Positions 26,654 to 35,882 are shown, counted from the stretch's first letter. The stretch: 64,000 nucleotides of DNA from Dysgonomonas sp. 520 (GCF_010501095.1 NZ_QVMP01000013.1:26106-90105), one strand, 5' to 3'. Notes: generated by a model from the sequence alone, not told the origin. Program-made: numbers and translations.

Positions 26654-28270
26654 TTAATTACTATTTTGCTTATTTTCCACAACAGCTTTAATGAAACTCA
26701 TAAATAAAGGATTGGGTTTCAAAACAGTACTGTTGTATTCGGGATGATATTGCGTTCCAACAAACCACGATAGGGTAGGGATCTCAACCACTTCTACCAG
26801 GTCTGTTTCCGGATTTATTCCCACACACTTCATTCCCGCATCTTCCAATTGCTTTTTATAGTCGTTGTTGAACTCGAAACGGTGACGGTGGCGTTCTTCT
26901 ATTTCTTTCTGACCATAGGCCTGATAAGTTTTCGAGCCTTTTTGTAGAATACATTTATATGCTCCAAGCCTCATTGAACCTCCCATGTTGGTTATGTTCT
27001 TTTGTTCTTCCATCAGGTCGATAACCTTATGTGGCGTGTTCAGGTCCATTTCCGTAGAATTGGCATCTTCCAATCCTAACACATTACGGGCATATTCTAT
27101 CACCATACATTGCATACCCAAACATATTCCGAATGTGGGTATGTTGTGTTCCCTCAAATATTTGATGGCAACGAATTTACCTTCAACCCCTCTCTGTCCG
27201 AATCCGGGAGCAATGACTACGCCGTCCATGCCGGAAAGATTTTTTTCGATATTTTCCTCTGTCAGTTTTTCCGATTGGATGAAGTGGAGATCAAGTTTTC
27301 GATTGTTGTATATTGCGGCTTGAAGCAACGATTCGTTGATAGATTTGTATGCGTCTTGCAGTTCAACATATTTGCCAACCAATGCTATCTTTATTGTTTC
27401 GGTAGCGTTTTTCTTTTTGTCAAGAAATTCCCTCCAAGGTTGCAGCGTCGGTTTTTCGCCGATGGGCATACCTAGTTTGCGGAGAACAATCTCGTCCATA
27501 CCTTGTTCCTGCATTCTTAGAGGAACTTCGTATATGGTTGAAACATCTACCGACTGCATAACGGCGTCTGCCTCGACGTTGCAGAACAGTGCTACTTTTT
27601 TCAGTATTTCTTTGTTCAGCAAATGTTCTGTGCGGAGCACCAACATATCGGGTTGTACTCCCGATTCTTGAAGTTGTTTTACTGAATGTTGTGTTGGTTT
27701 GGTCTTAACTTCTTTTGCCGCAGCTATGTATGGCACGTATGTAAGGTGGATGCACATGCAGTTTTTGCCTAACTCCCATCTTAGCTGGCGAACACTTTCG
27801 ATGAACGGAAGCGATTCGATGTCTCCCACCGTACCTCCTATTTCGGTGATCACAAAATCGTACTTATATTTTGCTCCGAGGAGTTTTATGTTCCGACGGA
27901 TTTCATCGGTGATGTGTGGCACCACCTGTACGGTTTTACCGAGATAGTCTCCCCGGCGTTCTTTATCGATAACCGACTGATAGATACGGCCGGTTGTTAT
28001 GCTGTTATCTTTATGTGTAGGTTCGTTCAGAAAACGCTCGTAATGCCCTAAATCTAAATCGGCTTCGTGACCGTCTACGGTAACATAACATTCTCCGTGT
28101 TCGTAAGGATTCAGCGTGCCTGGGTCGATATTGAGATATGGGTCAAGTTTTTGAATGGTGACTTTGTACCCTCTTGCTTGCAGTAGCTTTCCGAGCGATG
28201 ATGCTATAATTCCTTTTCCCAGAGAAGAAATAACACCGCCGGTAACAAAAATGTATTTAGTTTCGTTCAC
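26654..28270 (-). CDS. pyrG: CTP synthase
   Basis: 538 aa. Converts UTP to CTP with glutamine-derived ammonia. The N-terminal synthetase domain begins KYIFVTGGVISSLGKGIIASSLG; the C-terminal glutaminase domain has the nucleophile in FGICLGMQC and the His/Glu pair in GTQYHPEYNS. It carries a TAATTTTG promoter motif and is followed by yidC. Confidence 0.98.
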   Translation of the reverse strand: MNETKYIFVTGGVISSLGKGIIASSLGKLLQARGYKVTIQKLDPYLNIDPGTLNPYEHGECYVTVDGHEADLDLGHYERFLNEPTHKDNSITTGRIYQSVIDKERRGDYLGKTVQVVPHITDEIRRNIKLLGAKYKYDFVITEIGGTVGDIESLPFIESVRQLRWELGKNCMCIHLTYVPYIAAAKEVKTKPTQHSVKQLQESGVQPDMLVLRTEHLLNKEILKKVALFCNVEADAVMQSVDVSTIYEVPLRMQEQGMDEIVLRKLGMPIGEKPTLQPWREFLDKKKNATETIKIALVGKYVELQDAYKSINESLLQAAIYNNRKLDLHFIQSEKLTEENIEKNLSGMDGVVIAPGFGQRGVEGKFVAIKYLREHNIPTFGICLGMQCMVIEYARNVLGLEDANSTEMDLNTPHKVIDLMEEQKNITNMGGSMRLGAYKCILQKGSKTYQAYGQKEIEERHRHRFEFNNDYKKQLEDAGMKCVGINPETDLVEVVEIPTLSWFVGTQYHPEYNSTVLKPNPLFMSFIKAVVENKQNSN

Positions 28271-28302
28271 GATTTTGTATTTTACGATTCAATAAGAAGA
28301 CG

Positions 28303-28310
28303 CAAAATTA
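28303..28310 (-). promoter_or_regulatory. -7 promoter motif TAATTTTG (pyrG)
   Basis: TAnnTTTG match 33 nt upstream of pyrG on the minus strand. Confidence 0.55.
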
Positions 28311-28405
28311 CAAAAAAAAATAATGCTAAATGCTTATAATGTAATCGTGAATTGTTAAAAACTGAATAAAAAGTATATTGGATATATTCCCCGATATATT
28401 AACAA

Positions 28406-28455
28406 TTACAAGCTCATTCTTCACTATTTTGTTTCAAGGAAGAATGAACTTGTAA
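28406..28455 (-). terminator. Long inverted repeat after the M48 protease gene
   Basis: TTACAAGCTCATTCTTC and GAAGAATGAACTTGTAA pair over 16 of 17 positions around a 16-nt loop, 36 bp downstream of the M48 stop on the minus strand. There is no clear T tract, so it may be a terminator of weak type, an RNA stability hairpin or an operator. Confidence 0.5.
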
Positions 28456-28490
28456 CGTATTCACTTTAAGTTTGCTAGTATGCAATTAAA

Positions 28491-29345
28491 TTAGAACGAC
28501 CACTTGTCGGAAGTTTTAGAACCCGACGAGTTTGATGTTTTAGTATTGCCTCCTTTGTAATATTTTAAGGCATCGGACAAGTCTTTGTCTATCTGATTGA
28601 TACGTGTTGCGTCGGATGGGTGGGTACTCATAAATTCGGGAACACCTCCGCCCGAAGCCTGCGACATCCTTTCCCAAAATCCTTTTGCAAAAGATGGGTT
28701 GTATCCGGCCATAGCCATGAAAATCAGTCCGAGTTTGTCGGCTTCCAGCTCTTGTTTTCGTGAATATGGAAGCATTACCCCATATTCTGCGCCTAATCCG
28801 TAAACTGCACCGGCCAGATTTTGAACGGTTGATGATGTTCCGCTGAGTACTGCTCCTAGCGCAGCGCCACCATATTGAGCCGCAACTTGTTGACTCATAC
28901 GCTCGTTTGAGTGTTTAGCAACAGCATGTGCCACCTCGTGACCCAAAACTACCGCCAATCCTGTTTCGTCTCTTGTTACGGGCAAAATTCCTTCATACAC
29001 TACAATTTTTCCTCCGGGCATACAGAAAGCGTTTACATCCGTGCTTTTCACCAGATGAAACTCCCAAGAGTAGCTGGCCAACTCGCTTTCGTATCCGTTG
29101 GCTCTCATATATGTTTCTACGGCGGCAGCTATGTTTTTCCCTACTTTCACAACCAGAGCCGTGTTTGCCTTATCGGTAGATAAAGGAGCCGTTTTAATGA
29201 ATTCGTCGTATTGCTGCAAACTCAGGGTAAGCACCTCCTGATCGGAAACCAGCAACATTTGTTTACGCCCTGTGATGGGCACGCTACCACATCCTGACAA
29301 GATGAATGATAGGGCTACGATTAATGTTATAACACTGTACTTCAT
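28491..29345 (-). CDS. M48-family metalloprotease, lipoprotein
   Basis: 284 aa. The lipobox is FILSGC with acylated Cys19. The zinc-protease motif HEVAHAVAKH starts at residue 136 and the third ligand lies in QELEADKLGLIFM. It matches the periplasmic Oma1/LoiP/BepA-like M48C proteases that act in envelope quality control. It ends in a Ser/Thr/Asn-rich tail. The znuC stop is 85 bp upstream, so it may read from the same transcript. Confidence 0.9.
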   Translation of the reverse strand: MKYSVITLIVALSFILSGCGSVPITGRKQMLLVSDQEVLTLSLQQYDEFIKTAPLSTDKANTALVVKVGKNIAAAVETYMRANGYESELASYSWEFHLVKSTDVNAFCMPGGKIVVYEGILPVTRDETGLAVVLGHEVAHAVAKHSNERMSQQVAAQYGGAALGAVLSGTSSTVQNLAGAVYGLGAEYGVMLPYSRKQELEADKLGLIFMAMAGYNPSFAKGFWERMSQASGGGVPEFMSTHPSDATRINQIDKDLSDALKYYKGGNTKTSNSSGSKTSDKWSF

Positions 29346-29430
29346 AGTAATAAAATGTTTTTTTGTTTATTGTAAAGTTGTAAATTTTTATTTTGCCTTT
29401 ATTTATTTCTATTTAGGTAAAACACAATTG

Positions 29431-30237
29431 CTATATGTTTTGTTTTGTACTATCATCTTCGCAGCAAGAGCATCCTGCGTGTTTGTCCAATACCCGGTGG
29501 GGAAAATCGCCATGTGTGACCAGTTCTATGGGACATTCGCTGAACGTTTCGGCTAGCCATTCTGTGCTGATATTGCTGCCCTGATGGTAGTGTAAGTTGC
29601 CGTTTACGCAGGCAACATTTTTCACCAGAGGCAGAATTGTGCCAATGTCGTGCGAAACCAGTATAATAGCCGTCGATTCGTTTATTTCTTCCAGCAAATG
29701 ATAGAAATTGGTTTCGAATCGTTTGTCTACATAAGAGTTTGGTTCGTCCAGAATGAGAATGTCGGGGTTGTCGACCATTGCCCTACCCAAGAGTGTCCGT
29801 TGTAACTGTCCGCCCGATAGTTCGCCTATCGCCCTGTTCAATAGCTCGTTTACACCCATTTTTTGAGCAATAGCTTCCACCTTTTCTTTATCCCCCTTGT
29901 CACGTTTTTTTAGGAAACCATTGCGATTGCTGACTCCTGACAATATAACATCGAAAACGGAAATAGGAAATTGTTTGTCTATTTTGTTTATTTGAGGCAG
30001 ATAGCCTATGTTGATATTTTTTGTCGGACGATTGTCTTTACTATAAAATATAATCTCCCCTTTGCTTGGACTGATCAGCGCCAGAATGGCTTTCAGCAAA
30101 GTAGTCTTGCCTCCTCCGTTTGGTCCGATAATGCCAAGGAAATCGTTGTTGAATACCGAAAGGTTCACATCTTTCAGAACATTTGGCTTGTTGTTGTATC
30201 CAACGCAAAGATTATTTATTTCAAGTATTTTATTCAT
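29431..30237 (-). CDS. znuC: Zinc/metal ABC transporter ATP-binding protein, ZnuC-like
   Basis: 268 aa. Walker A GPNGGGKTTLLKA at residues 38-50, signature LSGGQLQRTLLGRAMV, Walker B ILILDEPNSYVD and H-loop ILVSHDIG. It overlaps znuA by 8 nt. The tail contains HAGCSCCED, a Cys/His-rich end that could bind metal. No membrane permease (ZnuB) follows; the next gene is an M48 protease, so the permease must be encoded elsewhere. Confidence 0.9.
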   Translation of the reverse strand: MNKILEINNLCVGYNNKPNVLKDVNLSVFNNDFLGIIGPNGGGKTTLLKAILALISPSKGEIIFYSKDNRPTKNINIGYLPQINKIDKQFPISVFDVILSGVSNRNGFLKKRDKGDKEKVEAIAQKMGVNELLNRAIGELSGGQLQRTLLGRAMVDNPDILILDEPNSYVDKRFETNFYHLLEEINESTAIILVSHDIGTILPLVKNVACVNGNLHYHQGSNISTEWLAETFSECPIELVTHGDFPHRVLDKHAGCSCCEDDSTKQNI

Positions 30238-31138
30238 TTTTGCCCGATAATGCTTTGGCTATTTTTATCATTTCTTCGTCCCAATTGTAGGAAAGTAAAT
30301 TGATGGAAACTACTTTTGCCCCAATTTCTTTCGCTATCGTTTCGGCATTTTTCTTGTCAAATTCAGCCTGAACAAAGACTACCTTTATGTTTTCCGATCT
30401 GGCTATGTCTACAAGCCGTTTCAAATCGGAAGGTGTAGGTTGTTTTCCGTTGCTCTCTATGCTGTGTTGCTTCAAGCCATATTCTTCTGCAAAATAAGTG
30501 AGTGCAGGATGATAAATTATGAACGAACAGCTAGGAGCATCCGCCAGATAATATCTTATGACACTGTCTGTTTCTGCAAATATTTTCTCAAGGTTTTTGA
30601 AAGCAATATCGTAGTGCGGTTTGTTTGATGCATCTTCAGCTATCATGGTTTTATACATGCTTTCTGCCATCATTCGGGCAGTATTGGGCGAACTCCAAAC
30701 GTGAGGATCGGGTCCGTCATGCCCATGCGAACAATCACCGTCGTGTTGATGCTCTCCGGAAAGAGGTATGAATTCGGAGTTGTTTACGATTTTCAGGTTT
30801 TTGTTGTTCTGCAATATTTTGTTGAGGGTTGTATTCTCGAAACCCAAAAGTCCGACTTTGAAGTAAAGCCTGCTTTTTCCAATTTCCAGCATTTGAGATG
30901 GAGTTGGGTCGTACACTTCGGGGTTGGAACCATTTGGTATAATGGCTTTCACACTGAACAATTCTCCTGCGATGTTGTCGAGAAAAAATTTCTGAGGCTC
31001 GATAGAAACAAACAGAGTTTTGGCTTCTTTCTCGTTTTTTTGTTTTTTGCAACCGGAAAAAGCAAATGCTATCAATAATGAAATTAATATTAATATGTAT
31101 GTCAGCGTATTTTTCATAAATAAGTGTGACTTCTTCAT
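30230..31138 (-). CDS. znuA: Zinc ABC transporter substrate-binding lipoprotein, ZnuA-like
   Basis: 302 aa of the cluster A-I metal-binding family. The lipobox is AFSGC (Cys30), and the protein has the histidine-rich loop GEHQHDGDCSHGHDGPDPHVW typical of zinc binders, plus FIIYHPALTYFAEEYGL with a further ligand. An internal ATG at codon 8 (MKNTLTYIL) is an equally good start. It overlaps carbonic anhydrase upstream by 4 nt and znuC downstream by 8 nt. Confidence 0.92.
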   Translation of the reverse strand: MKKSHLFMKNTLTYILILISLLIAFAFSGCKKQKNEKEAKTLFVSIEPQKFFLDNIAGELFSVKAIIPNGSNPEVYDPTPSQMLEIGKSRLYFKVGLLGFENTTLNKILQNNKNLKIVNNSEFIPLSGEHQHDGDCSHGHDGPDPHVWSSPNTARMMAESMYKTMIAEDASNKPHYDIAFKNLEKIFAETDSVIRYYLADAPSCSFIIYHPALTYFAEEYGLKQHSIESNGKQPTPSDLKRLVDIARSENIKVVFVQAEFDKKNAETIAKEIGAKVVSINLLSYNWDEEMIKIAKALSGKNE

Positions 31139-31782
31139 TTAGAGGGGTATAAATTGTATATCTTTCTTGTTCTGTTCAGTTCTTCTTCAAAGTTAATGTC
31201 TAAATCGTGTATATATCCTTTATTCAGGTCGTAGACCCAGCCAACAACCTTCGGAAACCCGTTTTGGAGGTAAGATTTTTGCACTTCCGCTGTTTTTATC
31301 ACATTGAGGCATTGTTCATAAATATTCAGCTCAACCAATCGGTTGTACCTTTCCTTTTCGTCCTCGATGTTGTTCAGTTCGTCTTCGTATACCCGATAAA
31401 CATCCCGAATGTTTCTGAGCCAGGGATTTAGTATACCCATGTCTTCGGCTTTCATGGCGGCATATACGCCACCGCAGTTGTAATGCCCGCAAACTATAAT
31501 GTACTTTACCTGCAAATATTCTATGGCATAGTGTATTACCGATTGTATGTTCAGGTCGGTGTTGATAACCATATTTGCGATGTTTCGATGAACAAATACC
31601 TTTCCCGGAGCCAACCCCATTATCTCGTTTGCATGCACACGGCTGTCGGAGCACCCGATGTAAAGATAGTCAGGATTTTGTTCTTCAGCCAAATCTTTGA
31701 AATAATTCGGGTTTTGTTTTTTCATTTTCTCCACCCATGCTTTATTGGCTTCGAATATTTTGTTGTATAAAAATCTTGACAT
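31135..31782 (-). CDS. Beta-class carbonic anhydrase
   Basis: Zinc enzyme interconverting CO2 and bicarbonate. I start at ATG 31782 (MSRFLYNKIFEANKAWVEKM, 215 aa), because the track's longer version runs back into coaE on a GTG and has no family similarity there. Zinc ligands and catalytic dyad: C44, D46 and R48 in GCSDSRVHANE, H100 and C103 in CGHYNCGGVYAA. The stop overlaps the znuA start (ATGA), linking a zinc enzyme to zinc uptake. No signal peptide, so cytoplasmic. Confidence 0.93.
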   Translation of the reverse strand: MSRFLYNKIFEANKAWVEKMKKQNPNYFKDLAEEQNPDYLYIGCSDSRVHANEIMGLAPGKVFVHRNIANMVINTDLNIQSVIHYAIEYLQVKYIIVCGHYNCGGVYAAMKAEDMGILNPWLRNIRDVYRVYEDELNNIEDEKERYNRLVELNIYEQCLNVIKTAEVQKSYLQNGFPKVVGWVYDLNKGYIHDLDINFEEELNRTRKIYNLYPSK

Positions 31783-31813
31783 GAAAAAGTATAATAGGTT
31801 ATAAAAAATCTGG

Positions 31814-32398
31814 TTACGAATTTTGTATTTGGCGTAAAATGCTTTGTGCCTGCTCAATGAGCGATTGGCTGCCGTCGTTGTAGATGACAAAGTCGGAAAG
31901 CGAAATTTTCTCGTCATCACTCATTTGACTATTGATGCGTTCCAAAACATGTTCCCTGCCGGTATTGTCCCGCTTCATCGTTCGGCATATCCTGTCTTCT
32001 AAAGGTGCGAAAACAGTCAAAGTTTTATCCATTAATTCATTGAATCCCGATTCAAACAAGATTGCCGCTTCATGAGCAACAACAGGTGCTTTTTTTTGCT
32101 GTTCTGCCCAAAGGTAAAAGTCTTTTATTACTTCGGGATGAATGATCTCGTTAACAGTTTGCAACTTGACTTTGTCTGAAAAAATGATGGATGCAAGTTT
32201 CTTTTTGTCAAGATTGCCATTCGGATAAAGATCTGTGCCGAAGAGATTTATTAGCTTCTCTTTGATTATGGGTGATGAGTTTGTTAATCTTTTGCTCTCT
32301 ATGTCGGCTATGTAGACAGGAACACCCAAGAGTTTGAGAATCTCGGTGATTGTAGATTTTCCACTACCAATACCTCCTGTGATGCCCAATTTTATCAT
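31814..32398 (-). CDS. coaE: Dephospho-CoA kinase
   Basis: Last step of coenzyme A synthesis. 194 aa; P-loop TGGIGSGKSTI at residues 7-17, plus VYIADIESKRL and HEAAILFESGFNELMDKTLTV. It overlaps the ybbR-like gene by 4 nt. Confidence 0.96.
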   Translation of the reverse strand: MIKLGITGGIGSGKSTITEILKLLGVPVYIADIESKRLTNSSPIIKEKLINLFGTDLYPNGNLDKKKLASIIFSDKVKLQTVNEIIHPEVIKDFYLWAEQQKKAPVVAHEAAILFESGFNELMDKTLTVFAPLEDRICRTMKRDNTGREHVLERINSQMSDDEKISLSDFVIYNDGSQSLIEQAQSILRQIQNS

Positions 32399-33390
32399 TT
32401 GTCAGTTACTTTTTTTTCGAATACAAATTCAACTTCGTAGGGTGATATAGAGACGTTGTCTATGTACGACGGGCTCAATGTGAGCCTGATAGGTACAATC
32501 GGATTTTTAAGATCTTTCAAAGTGTTGTAGTCGAGTTCGATGAGAAAATCGGCATCGGAAACGTCCTTGTATTTCGACTGGCCAACCAAAAATGACACAT
32601 GTGCCGTGGATGGGAATATTTTGATATCCAAATCTGTCGGAAGATTGGTGCAGACAATAGGAACGGTCACCGTTTTTTCATTGTATTGGTCGACAGGTAC
32701 TTCCAGTTTGATGCTGGATGGGCTGAACCTTACATTTTTACCTTTTATCAGGTCTATGCTCAATGTTTGAGGCGAGGTTATTCCTTTTATCGTATCGTTC
32801 ATTGTATAGATGTATTCTATACCGGAGAGGGTTGCTTCCGAACCATAGATGGTTATTGAGTCGGGTATCATCTTTATGTCTCCGGCCAACAGATATCCGG
32901 GTTCTATAACCACTTCTCCATCAAATATCACGGGTACTTTTTTGTGTACGAGCGCAGCATGGTCGAGTGATATTCTTGAAGGGCTGTAACTTTTTATCTC
33001 GGAAGAAGAGTACAGTTTTGTTCTCAATATTTCCTCTAACGACAACCCTTGCAATACGTTCGATTTGGTAGAATTTATTATTTGCCCGACATCTATCGAG
33101 AGCGTGTCGTGCCTTTTCGAAAAGAAATACCGGAACATTTCGGCTCCGCCGTCTTTTATCCTGATCGAAACGCTTTCCGGCAGTTCATGATCGAAGATAA
33201 TGCTATCGGGGATGTTGGTGTATTTTACCGGAACGTGCAATGTTGTTTCAAATGGTTGGCGATATATTTGAAGAAACCACAATCCCGTAGCCAACAGGAT
33301 GAAGAAAGAAAAGGTCAGAACCTTTCTCCATGTAATATTGGCAAAAGATGTTCTGACCCATTTTATTATTTCTTCTTTTATATCGCGCAT
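32395..33390 (-). CDS. YbbR-like (CdaR-type) domain protein
   Basis: 331 aa. One N-terminal TM helix (VLTFSFFILLATGLWFLQIY, about 24-43) is followed by repeated beta-rich YbbR domains (HVPVKYTNIPDSIIF; KKVPVIFDGEVVIEPGYLLAG; TVTVPIVCTNLPTDLDIK). In Firmicutes such proteins regulate diadenylate cyclase; in Bacteroidetes the gene lies between yajC and coaE, as here, with unproven function. Confidence 0.88.
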   Translation of the reverse strand: MRDIKEEIIKWVRTSFANITWRKVLTFSFFILLATGLWFLQIYRQPFETTLHVPVKYTNIPDSIIFDHELPESVSIRIKDGGAEMFRYFFSKRHDTLSIDVGQIINSTKSNVLQGLSLEEILRTKLYSSSEIKSYSPSRISLDHAALVHKKVPVIFDGEVVIEPGYLLAGDIKMIPDSITIYGSEATLSGIEYIYTMNDTIKGITSPQTLSIDLIKGKNVRFSPSSIKLEVPVDQYNEKTVTVPIVCTNLPTDLDIKIFPSTAHVSFLVGQSKYKDVSDADFLIELDYNTLKDLKNPIVPIRLTLSPSYIDNVSISPYEVEFVFEKKVTDK

Positions 33391-33471
33391 TTCTGTCGAA
33401 AATTTCTATAAAGATATAACAATAAATGCTTAAATAGGTTCTATGGCAAGCATAATTATTGCCGTTTTACC

Positions 33472-33804
33472 TTAGTTTTTTGACGTGTCGGGAGGTGTTG
33501 GCGTATCTTCCGTAGAAGTTCCGGCAGGATGAACCGATGTTTTTTCTATTTTGATTCTTACACCATCCGATATTTCGATTAAAAAAGTGGTGTCTTTTAT
33601 ATCCTTAATTTTTCCATGAATTCCACCTGCAGTTACCACTCTGTCACCAACTTTCAGAGCCTGGCGTGCTTTTTCTATGGCTTTTTGCTTTTTTTGTTGT
33701 GGACGAATCATGAAAAAATACATGATCGCGATAAGAGCTGCCATGAACAGAAATGTTTCCATCATTCCTCCACCTGCTGCTAATAATACTGTGTTTAAAA
33801 TCAT
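33472..33804 (-). CDS. yajC: Preprotein translocase subunit YajC
   Basis: 110 aa. N-terminal TM helix (TFLFMAALIAIMYFFMI), then the YajC signature RPQQKKQKAIEKARQALKVGDRVVTAGGIHGKI. Accessory SecDF partner in protein export. The gene has its own TATCTTTG motif 38 nt upstream. Confidence 0.96.
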   Translation of the reverse strand: MILNTVLLAAGGGMMETFLFMAALIAIMYFFMIRPQQKKQKAIEKARQALKVGDRVVTAGGIHGKIKDIKDTTFLIEISDGVRIKIEKTSVHPAGTSTEDTPTPPDTSKN

Positions 33805-33841
33805 AATGTTCTTATTTTTTTGATTAATTATGGTTAGGTTA

Positions 33842-33849
33842 CAAAGATA
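33842..33849 (-). promoter_or_regulatory. -7 promoter motif TATCTTTG (yajC)
   Basis: TAnnTTTG match on the minus strand, 38 nt upstream of yajC. Confidence 0.55.
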
Positions 33850-33913
33850 CTAAGTGTTTTTATTTGATTGGCATCATTCTCATACAGAAACAAGTATTCT
33901 CATGTAAACTTTC

Positions 33914-34840
33914 TTATTTCTTAACAATTTTCTGATCCTTTTTCAAATCCGAAACAATAGAATCTAATATCCCGTTGATAAACGCCGCACTTTTTTGAGT
34001 GCTGTATACCTTCACTATGTTTATATACTCGTTGAGTGTCACGCTGATAGGTATATTTGGGAAGTTCATTATTTCGGCGATGGCTATCTGCATAATCAGC
34101 TGATCCATCAGGGCAATACGTTCCGATTCCCAGTTTTTGGCATACTGTGCAATCATCTCGTTATATTCTTTCGAATTTAGTAGCGATTCTCTCAGTAGGC
34201 GGACTGCAAATTCGTTATCCTCAGCGTCTTTAAACATCGGGAGAAGTTCTTGATCTTCACCTTTTTCTTCTTCAAACCGTTTGATTGTTTTCAAAACAAA
34301 CGATTCGATGATGTCGATGTCGTCGTTCCAATACAGGCTTTCTTCTTCTAAGATGCTTTCCAGTTCTTCGTTGTTTTCTATGAATTGTCTGAATATTTTT
34401 CGCCAGAATTCACGGTCGGTTTCGTAGCTTCTGTCCTTGTTTCCTATATAATCTTTATATGTATCGGATTCGAGGATGTTTTCCAAGAGTTTTTTCACAA
34501 ACACCGAGTTGTCGTCCCACGACATAGGACGGTCTAACAAGAACGCAATTAATCTTTTGTTCGACTTGAGCTGTAAGATAAATTTGTTTTCAAGTAGACG
34601 GGTATTAGGATTCATGTCTTCCAGGGAAGGAAGGTGTTTGCTTTTTCGTTGTTCTACTTTTTTCGAGTAGGCCTCTGTTATTTCTACCAATAGTAGTAAT
34701 AAATAGAAATAAAGATCATAAGACTTCTGAAGGCTAAAACTAAGCTCCGACTCTATTTTTTTCAGATCTTTGTTTTCACTCAAGTGTGCAGAGTACAATA
34801 TTTGGACTACTCTAATACGGATAAGAACGCGATTTATCAT
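33914..34840 (-). CDS. nusB: Transcription antitermination protein NusB
   Basis: 308 aa, about twice the Escherichia coli length because of a long helical N-terminal extension normal in Bacteroidetes. The NusB core is in the C-terminal part: LMDQLIMQIAIAEIMNFPNIPISVTLNEYINIVKVYSTQKSAAFINGILDSI. It acts with NusE on rRNA transcription. It is the first gene of the nusB-yajC-ybbR-coaE run. Confidence 0.93.
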   Translation of the reverse strand: MINRVLIRIRVVQILYSAHLSENKDLKKIESELSFSLQKSYDLYFYLLLLLVEITEAYSKKVEQRKSKHLPSLEDMNPNTRLLENKFILQLKSNKRLIAFLLDRPMSWDDNSVFVKKLLENILESDTYKDYIGNKDRSYETDREFWRKIFRQFIENNEELESILEEESLYWNDDIDIIESFVLKTIKRFEEEKGEDQELLPMFKDAEDNEFAVRLLRESLLNSKEYNEMIAQYAKNWESERIALMDQLIMQIAIAEIMNFPNIPISVTLNEYINIVKVYSTQKSAAFINGILDSIVSDLKKDQKIVKK

Positions 34841-34863
34841 CTATGTATATTTTTTTGAGACTG

Positions 34864-34871
34864 CAAATTTA
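34864..34871 (-). promoter_or_regulatory. -7 promoter motif TAAATTTG (nusB)
   Basis: TAnnTTTG match on the minus strand, 24 nt upstream of nusB. Confidence 0.55.
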
Positions 34872-35139
34872 AGTCTTTTTTCTTTTCAACTCAATGCTTG
34901 GAGTTAAATTATTTAATATTTTAAAATAAATCGCACGCCGATTCTATAAAGATGACAGTTATTGTCCTTCTTTTAGTATAGATGAATCAAGTTTTGCCAT
35001 GCTGAGTAATATCCTCCACCCCCGCATTTATATTGTCGATGTGTGTTAAATTATATCGATTAACATTTTCAGGAAATGTGTAAACAATATCCGGCTCAGC
35101 GTTGTTCTATTGATGTTGACAAACTAAAAGCAGTAAATC

Positions 35140-35826
35140 ATGAAGACGCTATTTATTTGTATCCTGCTGTCTTTTGTAAGTACAACTTACGGATTCGGGA
35201 TAAACAATGACAAGAATAATGACAATAACAACATAAAAAAAAGTACAGCTATGAAATTTGAATTACCAGTATTGCCTTATGCAGCAGATGCGTTGGCGCC
35301 AGTTATCAGTAAGCAAACAATTGAACTTCACTATGGAAAGCACCTTCAAACTTATATTACAAACTTGAATAACCTTATTCAGGGTACGGAGTTTGAAAAT
35401 GCTGATCTTGAAACGATTGTAAAGAAAAGCGAAGGCGCAATTTTCAATAATGCAGGACAAACATTGAACCACAATATTTATTTCTTGTCGTTCAGTCCTA
35501 AAGGTGGCGGCGAACCTAAAGGTAAATTGGCGGAAGCCATCAACAAAGAATGGGGATCGTTCGAGAACTTCAAGAAAGAGTTTGTTGCATCGGGGGTAGG
35601 CCTGTTTGGCTCAGGTTGGGTATGGCTTGCTAAGGATTCGAGTGGAAAACTCTATATCACGAAAGAAACTAATGCAGGAAACCCTGTGACTAAGGGATAT
35701 ACGCCTCTACTAGGCTTCGATGTTTGGGAACATGCTTATTATCTGGATTATCAGAACCGTAGACCCGACCATCTGAATGAATTGTGGAAAATTATTGATT
35801 GGGACGTTGTTGGTGCTCGTTACTAA
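35140..35826 (+). CDS. Superoxide dismutase (Fe/Mn family), apparently exported
   Basis: 228 aa. The enzyme domain starts at MKFELPVLPYAADALAP, with metal ligands in LHYGKHLQTY, NHNIYFLSF and FDVWEHAYYLDYQNRRPDHL. GQTLNH has Gln where iron-type SODs do. Ahead of it is an in-frame 37-residue extension, MKTLFICILLSFVSTTYGFG plus an Asn/Asp/Lys linker, that looks like a Sec signal peptide. Start at ATG 35140 gives a periplasmic or secreted SOD; start at ATG 35251 gives the usual cytoplasmic form. Two products from one gene are possible. Confidence 0.9.
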   Translation: MKTLFICILLSFVSTTYGFGINNDKNNDNNNIKKSTAMKFELPVLPYAADALAPVISKQTIELHYGKHLQTYITNLNNLIQGTEFENADLETIVKKSEGAIFNNAGQTLNHNIYFLSFSPKGGGEPKGKLAEAINKEWGSFENFKKEFVASGVGLFGSGWVWLAKDSSGKLYITKETNAGNPVTKGYTPLLGFDVWEHAYYLDYQNRRPDHLNELWKIIDWDVVGARY

Positions 35827-35882
35827 AGTGAAACAATAGTTTTGAAATTGAGGATATAGACTAACTGTTTCGTCTTCATATG

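Noticed and set aside
31783-31920. N-terminal extension of carbonic anhydrase in the track
   Set aside because: It overlaps the coaE coding end in another frame, starts at GTG and has no carbonic anhydrase similarity; ATG 31782 is the better start.
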